Part shown: positions 8,458 through 15,860 of the stretch, piece after piece
Position numbering within the stretch: position 1 is the first letter of the stretch
How the letters are laid out: each line of letters opens with the position of its first letter
Origin: UBA288 sp050178135
GTDB taxonomy: Archaea; Halobacteriota; Methanomicrobia; Methanomicrobiales; Methanospirillaceae
DNA length: 64,000 nucleotides
Assembly: GCA_050178135.1 (NCBI GenBank)
Contig: JBFXGJ010000002.1
Coordinates: forward strand, 62,001-126,000
Direction of reading: 5' to 3'
Notes under the pieces: generated by a model
The model's database searches: none
Told to the model about the DNA's origin: nothing
Seen by the model: the letters and a program-made list of their open reading frames with translations, nothing else
Position numbers and translations under genes: made by a program

Positions 8458-9789
8458 ATGAACGGTCCCAGCAACACCCTGGACGACTGGATCGCGTCCG
8501 AGTCGTTCTCCTTCTCCCTCGATGCGGACGCGTCCCTTGACCTCGCCGTCGACCGCATGATCGCCGCGCTGGACACCCGGGTAACGGTGCTCGGGCTCGG
8601 CGAGGCGCTCCACGGAGGAGAGGCGCTTCTTGCCTTTCGTAACCGCCTCTTCTTCCGTCTGGTGGAAGCCCACGGGTTCTCCGCCATCGCAATTGAGAGC
8701 GACTTCCTCCGGGGCCGGCTCGTCGACGACTACATCGCCGGCACGAGACCTGGTTCGCTTGAGGATGTCTGCGAGGCCGGTTTCAGCCATGGCTTCGGAC
8801 GGCTCGAGGCGAACCGGGAACTCGTGGAGTGGATGCGGCAGTATAACCGTGACCTATCCCATCCCATTCCAATCCGGTTCTACGGCGTCGACAGCCCAAC
8901 GGAGATGACCCACGCCGGGAGCCCGCGTGCGCTCCTCTCGGTCTCGGTCGAGTACCTGCACTCGATCGAAGGGAAAATCGGTGACCGCGAGAGGTACGAG
9001 CACCTCCTGACCCTCGTCGGCGACGACACCCGGTGGGAGAACCCGGCGGCGATGATGGATCCGGCACAGTCGGTGGGTCTCTCGCCGGAGACGACGGCGC
9101 TTCGGGCCCAGGTCGAGGACCTGGTGATGGAACTGCGGCTTCTTCGCCCCGTCCTCGTCACGGCGGACGAGATCGGTCGGTACCGCGAAGCTCTCTTCTG
9201 CGCGGAGGCGGCCCGTTGGCTTCTCTCCTACCACGCCGAGGCGGCACGAACGTCGGAGGCGGGCAGCCGGATCATCAGAATGCTCGGGATGCGCGACGTG
9301 ATGATGGCGGACACCATCGCCTTTGCCTCCGAGAGGGAAGAGGGGCGGGGCCGGGTGCTGGTCTTTGCCCATAACAGCCACCTTGCCCGCCGGCGAGCCG
9401 AGTGGCAACTCGGCCCCCACCACCTCGCCTGGTGGCCGGCAGGGCCCCATCTGGATACGCATCTCGGTGCAGGCTACGCCGTCATCGGGTCGGGGGTGGT
9501 GGTGTCGGAGGCGAACGGTATCGGGCGGGCGGAGGTGAATTCCCTGGAGGAGCGACTCTTTGCTGACACGCGTGAAGGGGTCTTTATCCCGACGCACCGA
9601 GGCAGGCTCCTCGACCGGGCTGCGGTCGAGACCCTTGAAAGCCGATCGAGGAGCCGGCGCAACACTACGTACTTCCCACTCACACCCGGGAGCATCGAAT
9701 CGTTCGACGGACTTTTTATTGTCGGCTCCACGGAATACGCCCGCGGGGGGCCGCCTCTCCCGACGGACGACACCCCCTCGAGCGGGTGA
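8458..9789 (+). CDS. erythromycin esterase-like protein
   Basis: 443 residues. Family signatures are GLGEALHGG near residue 45, AIAIESDF, a substrate-pocket segment RFYGVDSPTE, and VFAHNSHLARR near residue 300. The family includes EreA/EreB, which open macrolide lactones, but most members, including archaeal ones, have unknown substrates, so antibiotic hydrolysis should not be assumed. A strong ribosome site (GGAGGTGA) lies seven bases before the ATG and overlaps the end of mmp10, so the two are probably co-transcribed. A role tied to Mmp10 is only a neighbourhood guess. Confidence 0.8.
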   Translation: MNGPSNTLDDWIASESFSFSLDADASLDLAVDRMIAALDTRVTVLGLGEALHGGEALLAFRNRLFFRLVEAHGFSAIAIESDFLRGRLVDDYIAGTRPGSLEDVCEAGFSHGFGRLEANRELVEWMRQYNRDLSHPIPIRFYGVDSPTEMTHAGSPRALLSVSVEYLHSIEGKIGDRERYEHLLTLVGDDTRWENPAAMMDPAQSVGLSPETTALRAQVEDLVMELRLLRPVLVTADEIGRYREALFCAEAARWLLSYHAEAARTSEAGSRIIRMLGMRDVMMADTIAFASEREEGRGRVLVFAHNSHLARRRAEWQLGPHHLAWWPAGPHLDTHLGAGYAVIGSGVVVSEANGIGRAEVNSLEERLFADTREGVFIPTHRGRLLDRAAVETLESRSRSRRNTTYFPLTPGSIESFDGLFIVGSTEYARGGPPLPTDDTPSSG

Positions 9790-9848
9790 GGGAGTTCCGT
9801 CCTGCATCGACCGGTACGGTTATCCGTTCGGGACGTCGATGCGAAGGC

Positions 9849-10340
9849 ATGGCAACCGTTCTTGTTGCGTATGCGTCGAAGCACGGGGCGACGCGGGAGA
9901 TCGCGCAGTGGATCGCGGAGGCGCTCGAGCGGATGGGGGTGACGGCCCCCGTGCTGCCGGCGGACGAGGTCGGCGACCTCGAGGGAATCGATGCCGTGGT
10001 GATCGGCGGCCCGCTCTACGTGGGGCGGGTTTTAAAACCCGTCTCTTCCTTCTTCTCTCATCACCGGGCCGCACTCGGAACGATTCCTGTAGCGCTCTTT
10101 CTCTCCGGGACACTGATCGCCTCCGGTGACGCCCGCCAGGACGAGCGGGGTCGGGCGATCGCTGAAAAAATCCATCAGGGGGTTCCGATCGCGGCCCTCG
10201 CCCTCTTCGGCGGGCGATTCTCCGCTCGCCAGGTGCCGGTCGTCGGGCGGCTCTTTCCGGGAGCCGAACAGAAGGACACCCGCGACCGGCCCACGATCGA
10301 GGCGTGGGCGGAAGCGCTCCCCATCCGGTTCGGTCTCTGA
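9849..10340 (+). CDS. flavodoxin-domain protein
   Basis: 163 residues from the ATG at 9849. The N-terminal phosphate loop of flavodoxins is clear (LVAYASKHGATREIAQWI), then IDAVVIGGPLYVG for the second FMN loop. It resembles the HemG-type/flavodoxin-domain proteins that are common in methanogens. It likely carries FMN and transfers electrons in the cytoplasm. The C-terminus (RQVPVVGRLFPGAEQKDTRD) matches the protoporphyrinogen-dehydrogenase-like subgroup, but no heme pathway genes are near. It converges on the PrsW-like gene with no spare bases. Confidence 0.82.
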   Translation: MATVLVAYASKHGATREIAQWIAEALERMGVTAPVLPADEVGDLEGIDAVVIGGPLYVGRVLKPVSSFFSHHRAALGTIPVALFLSGTLIASGDARQDERGRAIAEKIHQGVPIAALALFGGRFSARQVPVVGRLFPGAEQKDTRDRPTIEAWAEALPIRFGL

Positions 10341-11000
10341 TCAGGAGAAGAGATCGGGGGGTTGTGGGAAGAGGACCTCACGGTTATAGACCACGAGGAG
10401 GATAACGAAGAGGAGGAGTGGCAGGTCGATCGCGAGCAGCTTCCCGAAGCCCGTGTGGCCGATCAGGAGGTTGAAGAGTGCGTGCACCGTGATCGCCACG
10501 GTGAAGAGGCCGAAGAGGATCGCTGGGAGAGACCGTCGCGAGAACCCGTAGGTCAGAAAGATCCCGTAGCCGATGATCGCCGTCATGCACCCGTGCATCA
10601 CCGAGGTGGTGATCCCCCGCATCATCACGTAGACGATCGAGCCGACACCGGCGATTTCGTAGTGAGTGATGAAGACGTAGTTCTCCAGGATCGCGAAGCC
10701 GAACCCCGACGCCATCGCCAGCACCAGGAGCTCCTTCGAGTACCGCCGTCCGAAGACGAGCAGAAGGACGAAGAGGGGAAGCGACTTCAGGAACTCCTCG
10801 ACCACCGGGGCGATCGTCACCTCGGGCACCACGGCGGTGGACGCGAAGAGGAGGTACAGGTGGTAGTTGACGAAATAGGCGATTGCACCCGCGGAGAGGC
10901 CCCAGACGAGAAACGAGAGGATCCGCCGCTGTTCGCCCTCCAGGAAGACCAGGAGAAAGAAGAGGGGCAGCGATGCCGCGAGGTAGAACTCAAGGATCAT
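10341..11000 (-). CDS. PrsW-family intramembrane protease
   Basis: 219 residues with about seven membrane segments. The diagnostic motifs are present: VVEEFLKSL (Glu68, Glu69, Lys72), FAILENYVF (Glu106, Asn107), His136 in MHGCMTAI and His173 in VHALFNLL. PrsW proteins are membrane metalloproteases of the CPBP superfamily; in Bacillus PrsW cleaves an anti-sigma factor. Archaeal targets are unknown. The start overlaps the end of the upstream membrane gene by four bases, so the pair is one transcription unit and probably translationally coupled. Confidence 0.85.
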   Translation of the reverse strand: MILEFYLAASLPLFFLLVFLEGEQRRILSFLVWGLSAGAIAYFVNYHLYLLFASTAVVPEVTIAPVVEEFLKSLPLFVLLLVFGRRYSKELLVLAMASGFGFAILENYVFITHYEIAGVGSIVYVMMRGITTSVMHGCMTAIIGYGIFLTYGFSRRSLPAILFGLFTVAITVHALFNLLIGHTGFGKLLAIDLPLLLFVILLVVYNREVLFPQPPDLFS

Positions 11001-11731
11001 TCCATCGCCTCCTTTGTCCTGCCGAGCAGCCCGATCCCGAGCAGCGCGAACGAGATCGCGGCCAGCGGGCCGACGACACCGAAGAGCCAGTGGGGCTCAA
11101 GCACGGTCGAACGATAGGCGTTCAGGATATGGGTGATGGAGATCGCCAGCGTCCCCAGGAAGAGGACGCGGTAGAGGTAGATCGAGTACAGGAGTGAGAT
11201 CATCACCAGGCCCCCGCAGAGCACGAAGAAGAGGAGCGTCAGGAGGGTGGCGGGCGTCACGCCCAGGTCCGCCACCAGCCAGAGAGCGACGATGACAAGC
11301 GGCCCGAGCACCACAAGGCCAACCCAGGACGGGAGGCGGTTTCGGACGAAGACCTCCTGGTACCCGGCGATCAGGAAGGGGAAGACACCGACGAACCCGG
11401 CGTCAGCGACGGTCGGGTACGGCAGGCTCGTCCCGATGATCAGGGTGTAGGCATACCAGAACGCGTTCGCGAGGGTCCACCCCCCGGCGGCGAATGCGGC
11501 ATGGACCAGGAGCACGTCGCGCGACCACCGAAAATACGCATACGCGCAGATGATGGTGACCGCCGACGAGGCGAGGAGCTGAGTGTAGTTGCTCAGGTCG
11601 TAGAAGCCCGGGAACGAGTGACCGGGGGCGACGAGAACCACCCCGAAGAGGCCGATCGAGACCGCCAGGAGGAGATAGAAGGCGGCGGAGAGGACCGCAA
11701 GGCGGGCGAGGGGCGTGCCGGGGGCTTCCAC
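10997..11731 (-). CDS. multi-pass membrane protein, possible sensor module
   Basis: 244 residues with about seven or eight predicted membrane helices and almost no soluble part. The segment PYPTVADAGFVGVFPFLIAGY resembles a motif in the membrane sensor domains that precede GGDEF or kinase modules in bacteria, but here no output domain follows; the protein ends right after the last helix. It is the first gene of a pair with the PrsW-like protease. A TATA-like element on the minus strand (GGTTTTAAGA, about 11753-11764) lies so close that the message would be nearly leaderless. Function unknown; a sensor or substrate partner of the protease is an inference from the overlap. Confidence 0.7.
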   Translation of the reverse strand: MEAPGTPLARLAVLSAAFYLLLAVSIGLFGVVLVAPGHSFPGFYDLSNYTQLLASSAVTIICAYAYFRWSRDVLLVHAAFAAGGWTLANAFWYAYTLIIGTSLPYPTVADAGFVGVFPFLIAGYQEVFVRNRLPSWVGLVVLGPLVIVALWLVADLGVTPATLLTLLFFVLCGGLVMISLLYSIYLYRVLFLGTLAISITHILNAYRSTVLEPHWLFGVVGPLAAISFALLGIGLLGRTKEAME

Positions 11732-11823
11732 CCGGAGAGGTGGATCCAGGGACGTCTTAAAACCCCCCTCTCACCGGTATCCATAACCGTCTCCATGTTG
11801 AGATCTCGTGCACGATCCGATCC

Positions 11824-13074
11824 ATGGCCGACACACTCCCCGCCATGCTCCATGCCTGGTACTCCGAGCGGGCCCGCTTCCTCGGGCCCGGCCTGATCCT
11901 CGCCATGTCGTCGGCCGGCTGGGTGGGTATCCTCGTCTTTCTCGCGCTCGGCGCGAACATGGGCTACGCCCTCCTCTGGGCGATCGCCGGCGTGCTCATC
12001 TACAAGTACACCTTCACGACCGGGATCGCCCGGTACACCGTCTCCCAGGGGGAGAACATCTACGCGGGCCTCCAGCGCATACCGGGGCTGAGGAACTGGG
12101 AGGTGCTCTTTATCGGCGCCGTCTACGTGGTCGAGATCGTCTATCACGCCGGCGGAGCGCTCGTCGCGGCCAGCCTGCTCGCTGGCATGGTGCCGATGCG
12201 CATTCCGGTGCAGTACGCGATGATAGGGATCTTCGTCCTGATCACCCTGATCCTCTTTCAGAACTCGTACTCGTTCTTCAAGAGGATCATGGTCGGGGCC
12301 GGGATCGTGATCATCGCCGGAATGTGTGTCAACTTCCTCTCGCTTTACATCTCGCCGACCGAGATCGCCACCGGCCTCTTCTTTCCCGCCTTCGGGAACG
12401 AGGACCACCTCTACTACGCGGGCGTGATCATGTGCTCGCTCGGCACCGGCCTCTCGCTTCTCTGTTCGTCGATGTGGCTCCAGAAGCAGATCGGCGACAA
12501 CCACGGCGAGACCTTCTTCCGCGACCACATGAAGTCGGTCTACTTCGACCTCCGCCTCGGGTTCGGTATCCTCGCCCTCCTCTCTTTTTTCTACCTCACG
12601 ATCGGGTTCGTGGTCCTAAACGAGCACGGTCTCCCGGCCTTCGAACAGGACCTTATGGTCCCGGTGATCGGCCATACCATGGACGTGATCCCATTCGGAA
12701 TGACCATCTTTGTCGCCATCTCGTTCTTGACCCTCTTCATCTACCTGATCGGCGCGACGGACGGACGGGCGCGAGCCGTCGCATGGATCCTGAAGCAGAC
12801 GGTCCCGACGCGGATCTCCGAGGACTGGCTCTACCGTGGGGTCGTGGTCCTCTTCTCCCTGGTCTTCATCCTCTTTGCGTACTTCGGCAGCAAGTACACG
12901 ATCAAGGACGTCCTGACGGTCTCGGTCTTCATGTTCGGCCTCGTCGGGTTCATGTTGATCTGGCTCGATCGACGGCTACCAGTCTACGCCCGGGGTTCTC
13001 GCCTCTGGTACGCGATCATGCTGGTCGGTTCGACCCTCTTCCCGGTGGGTTCGGTCTTCTACGCGATGATGTAA
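11824..13074 (+). CDS. divergent Nramp-like membrane transporter
   Basis: 416 residues with about eleven membrane segments. The N-terminus (FLGPGLILAMSSAGWVGILVFLALGANMGY) aligns by eye with the first helices of Nramp metal-ion symporters, but the metal-binding DPGN of helix 1 is replaced by SAGW, and helix 6 (CSLGTGLSLLCSSMWLQKQI) lacks the MPH motif. It therefore probably does not carry Mn2+ or Fe2+ in the usual way. It could carry another ion or small solute, or act as a related LeuT-fold protein. The helix topology and family assignment are inferred by eye. Confidence 0.65.
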   Translation: MADTLPAMLHAWYSERARFLGPGLILAMSSAGWVGILVFLALGANMGYALLWAIAGVLIYKYTFTTGIARYTVSQGENIYAGLQRIPGLRNWEVLFIGAVYVVEIVYHAGGALVAASLLAGMVPMRIPVQYAMIGIFVLITLILFQNSYSFFKRIMVGAGIVIIAGMCVNFLSLYISPTEIATGLFFPAFGNEDHLYYAGVIMCSLGTGLSLLCSSMWLQKQIGDNHGETFFRDHMKSVYFDLRLGFGILALLSFFYLTIGFVVLNEHGLPAFEQDLMVPVIGHTMDVIPFGMTIFVAISFLTLFIYLIGATDGRARAVAWILKQTVPTRISEDWLYRGVVVLFSLVFILFAYFGSKYTIKDVLTVSVFMFGLVGFMLIWLDRRLPVYARGSRLWYAIMLVGSTLFPVGSVFYAMM

Positions 13075-13124
13075 CCGACAGTCGCGAGCTCAGGGTTCGG
13101 TTCCTTCTGTGGAATCCGTTGCGC

Positions 13125-13142
13125 CGCTCTCACGTGAGAGCG
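13125..13142. repeat. 18-bp perfect palindrome
   Basis: CGCTCTCACGTGAGAGCG reads the same on both strands. It lies 50 bases after the stop of the transporter gene and just beyond the end of the small gene on the other strand. On the plus strand it is followed by ATAAAAAG, not by a T run, so it is not a typical terminator for the upstream gene. It could be a protein-binding site or an RNA hairpin. Confidence 0.6.
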
Positions 13143-13158
13143 ATAAAAAGAGGAGAAT

Positions 13159-13175
13159 CCCCCCCTCATGGGGGG
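13159..13175. repeat. C6/G6 hairpin over the stop of the small gene
   Basis: Six C and six G flank the four-base loop TCAT. The TCA of the loop is the complement of the TGA stop codon of the 48-residue gene, so a message from that gene ends translation inside the hairpin. Confidence 0.5.
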
Positions 13176-13312
13176 TATATGCCGTTAACTCCGCTGCCGA
13201 TGGCCCCCTGCAGGAGACCAACGTCGACCCCCAGCATCGATGCCACGGAGAGGCCGACAACGATCGCCAGGATCCCGGCGATCGTGATCATCAGGAGATC
13301 CCGCCGTTTCAT
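13166..13312 (-). CDS. 48-residue single-helix membrane peptide
   Basis: A short open frame read on the minus strand: MKRRDLLMITIAGILAIVVG, then a segment rich in Ser, Gly and Val ending GVNGIYPP before TGA. It has a basic N-terminus, one clear membrane helix (about residues 6-27) and a short polar tail, the usual look of a real small membrane protein and not of random sequence. No strong ribosome site is visible. It lies between the convergent transporter and TolB-like genes and points away from the former. Function unknown. Confidence 0.55.
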   Translation of the reverse strand: MKRRDLLMITIAGILAIVVGLSVASMLGVDVGLLQGAIGSGVNGIYPP

Positions 13313-13350
13313 GATTCACATTTCACAGAGCGGAGAGAAAAAGGTTCTGA

Positions 13351-14352
13351 TCACCGGTGGTTCGTCGCAGCGTAGATCCTCGTCCTTCCTCCCCGGTAGT
13401 CCTGCCAGACGATTGTGTCGCGCCCGACCGACGGCCAACCCTGGTCCTCGGGCTGGGTGCAGACGGGGTACTCGTTCATCGTTGAGAGATTGAAGGCGTA
13501 GATGTCCCAGTTCTGGTTTCGCCCGTCGACCCATGCGACCGTGTCATCCCTGATCTTCGGGAGCCACTGGCGAGCGGCATCGTCGCAGATAACCAGTTCC
13601 TCGTTCGAGCTGAGGTTGTAGAGATAGATGTCGAAACCTTTTCCCGAACGGTAGTCCTGCCAGACAACCCGGTCCCCCGAGACCGCCGGCAACCACTGGC
13701 CCCGCTTCTCCCGGCAGATCACGACCTCCTTCTCCTGTGAAAGATCGTAGGCGTAGATGTCGCCCGCCGTCTCGTACCCCATCCGGTAATCCTCCCAGAC
13801 AACCACGTCCCCGTCGATGTCGGGGTCGTATTGTGTCTGGGGCTGGACGCAGATCGCCCGTTCAGTCCTCGAGGCGAGGTCGTAGAGGTAGATGTCGGGG
13901 TCCCCGTTTCGCTCATCGACCCAGACGACCCGGTCCCCTGATACGACGGGGTGGGACTGTTTCGCCGGGTGGAGGCAGATCGGCATCTCCTCTCCCGTCG
14001 TGAGATTGAATATGTAGATATCCCAGTTCCCGTTCCGCTTGTCCTGCCAGACGACCCGGTCCTGCCAGATTGAGGGGGTGAACTGGATCCAGGGGTGCGG
14101 CGAGACGACCCGAGAACGTTGATTTGAGAGTGAGAAGACCTCGATCTGCGTGACCTGTCCGATGCCGTGCTCCTCCCAGGCGATGAGATCCCCGCTGATG
14201 GCGGGGTAGAGAGGGCTTGAACCGTTGGGAGAGATCCTGGTGCCGTCCGCTGACCACGAGGCTGGACCGGGTGGTCCGGGAGCGACGACTGACAGGAGGG
14301 CGACGAGTCCCAGCAGGACGGCAGCCCCGGAAAGCAGCAGGCGTTGGTTCAT
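13351..14352 (-). CDS. secreted TolB-like beta-propeller protein
   Basis: 333 residues. A signal or anchor helix at 5-25 is followed by six or seven repeats of about 45 residues with the pattern GDRVVWxDxRNGxxDIYxYDL and a next line beginning with ICxxPxxQ. This is the TolB/WD-like propeller unit; copies start near residues 50, 95, 140, 185, 235, 280 and 315. Such extracellular propellers are abundant in Methanomicrobiales and Methanosarcina and are thought to mediate protein or surface contacts. There is no enzymatic motif. The product should sit outside the membrane, anchored by its uncleaved N-terminus or free. Confidence 0.8.
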   Translation of the reverse strand: MNQRLLLSGAAVLLGLVALLSVVAPGPPGPASWSADGTRISPNGSSPLYPAISGDLIAWEEHGIGQVTQIEVFSLSNQRSRVVSPHPWIQFTPSIWQDRVVWQDKRNGNWDIYIFNLTTGEEMPICLHPAKQSHPVVSGDRVVWVDERNGDPDIYLYDLASRTERAICVQPQTQYDPDIDGDVVVWEDYRMGYETAGDIYAYDLSQEKEVVICREKRGQWLPAVSGDRVVWQDYRSGKGFDIYLYNLSSNEELVICDDAARQWLPKIRDDTVAWVDGRNQNWDIYAFNLSTMNEYPVCTQPEDQGWPSVGRDTIVWQDYRGGRTRIYAATNHR

Positions 14353-14482
14353 TGTGGACCTACAGAAGAGGGTTATGCGCGCCGGGTTCTAACCGTTCCG
14401 GTACAGCGCGGTCCTCGCTCTCCTGTAAAAAACGGGAGGTGAAAGGTTGATTAGCATTATTGATCATGATCGATAGGGAGAG

Positions 14483-14776
14483 GTGGGGAGCATCGAGCAC
14501 ATCCGCTGCAGGACCTGCCAGTATTATGTCGTCGTTGATCCCCTGGTTCCAGACCAGGGAGAATGCCGCAGGCGGGCGCCGTGCTTCCCCGGTAACGGGG
14601 CATCTGCCGGGTTCCCATTCGTGCGCGAGGGGTGCTGGTGCGGGGAGTGGCTCTCCGAAACCCTGGCCGTACCCGAGCCGGTCCGGGTCCGTCCGGCCGT
14701 TCGCCGGGCGATGGTCGACCCCTTCGTCGAGTCGGACGATGCGAAGAGCGAGTTCAACGACATCTGGCTTCCGTGA
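14483..14776 (+). CDS. small cysteine-rich protein
   Basis: 97 residues starting at a GTG; AGGGAGAG overlaps the start region. Six cysteines are arranged C9xxC12 (CRTC), C28 (GECRR), C34, and C51xC53 (GCWCGEW). The pattern CRTCxYY...GECRRxAP...WCGEW is a recurring small-protein family in bacteria and archaea, likely binding zinc or an iron-sulfur cluster. The last 40 residues are acidic and lack cysteine. Its position next to the broken gene may be chance. Role unknown. Confidence 0.65.
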   Translation: MGSIEHIRCRTCQYYVVVDPLVPDQGECRRRAPCFPGNGASAGFPFVREGCWCGEWLSETLAVPEPVRVRPAVRRAMVDPFVESDDAKSEFNDIWLP

Positions 14777-14842
14777 GCGGGTGATTACCTTCTCTTCTCC
14801 GCCCCAGGACCGCGGTGATCATGACTACGGTCCAGCTCTTTC

Positions 14843-15860
14843 ATGGAGCGTTCCCGACACCCGCGTGAGTTCGGCCAGCCCCGGGACCTCGCTGATGCCG
14901 TGGCTTTATCCGATCTCGAGGTACCGATCTCCCTGATCTCGACCTGACTCCCCGCGAACGGCGAGGTGGACTGCCTGTTCGTGATTCCCCCCGGGCCCGT
15001 GTTTCTCGATCCCAGGGCGTACCGCGGCACGATTGATGGCGTCGCGGAGGGCAACTGGCGGGTAATTGGACCCGACGGGACCGGTGTGGGCCTCCCCGTC
15101 AACCTCTTCCGCCAGTTCCGAACCCTCCGTGACGACCATGTCCGCCGTCTCTTCCGGATCCACGCCGGCGCGTTCCCGCAGGTCGACGAGCAGGACCTGC
15201 GCACGGTCTTCGCCTGGGATCCCTTCCAGGAGGGTCGACCTGCCCGCCGGGGCTGGTGGAGCGCGAGCGGGTCGGGTGGTTCGATGTCGTGACCGTCGAG
15301 AACGGGTCGAACGGCTGCTCCTCGCACACCCGGGCTTCACAGTCCACGAGGAGGAGAGGGACACCAATATCCCGGGACCTTGGGTCGCGCATGTATCGGG
15401 AATCACCCCTTTCGATGAAGTGCCCGCTCGCCTTCGCGCAGGTGCTCGTTGAGCGGATGGACACCCTCGTCGCCCGGATGGAGGCGCCCCCCCGTCCCAT
15501 CGCGGACCCCGGTCGATCCGAGGAGTCCTTCACACCCCCGCCGCACGGGCCGGAGCCGCTGGAAGTCGATGCCGGGTTTAGCTCGCCCATCGAATCCGTC
15601 GATTCGTCTGCGCCGAGTATGACTCCCCTCCACGCCGGGAGGGGCGCGAGGAGTTTTCCGTCACCCCGGGCGAGGTAAAACCGTGCGATGGACGTCTCGA
15701 ATCGCACGCCGTCTGTCTGCGGAACGCTCAGGAGCCGGCGGCTGAGCAGGACTGCAGGACCGATCTGACAGCGGATATCCGGTCTGTAAACGACCGGGAG
15801 AACACCGCGACGAACCGCTTCGTCTTCAGGATGCGGGTGGGGGATTGGGGTTTTTCGTCC
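14843..15860 (+). pseudogene. broken gene, one in-frame stop and several frameshifts
   Basis: Protein-like sequence runs along the plus strand but changes frame. From ATG 14843 one frame reads MERSRHPREFGQPRDLADAV, meets TGA at 14945-14947, and continues in the same frame (ANGEVDCLFVIPPG, then NLFRQFRTLRDDHVRRLFRI) to about 15235. The reading then continues in the next frame (LVERERVGWFDVVTVENG), then another (LLLAHPGFTVHEEERD), then a segment with LAFAQVLVERMDTLVARMEAP, and finally one with RREGREEFSVTPGEVKPCDG and RENTATNRFVFRMRVGDWG. Joined, this gives about 330 residues of unrecognised protein. Either the gene decayed recently or the assembly has indels here. No intact gene on either strand explains this kilobase. 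Confidence 0.5.

Noticed and set aside
8458..9789. Antibiotic-resistance gene
   Set aside because: Only the esterase-like family is supported; most members have unknown substrates and there is no mobile-element context.
14945..14947. Selenocysteine or recoded TGA in the remnant gene
   Set aside because: The remnant also needs several frame changes further on, so a single recoding event does not rescue it, and no SECIS-like hairpin is evident.
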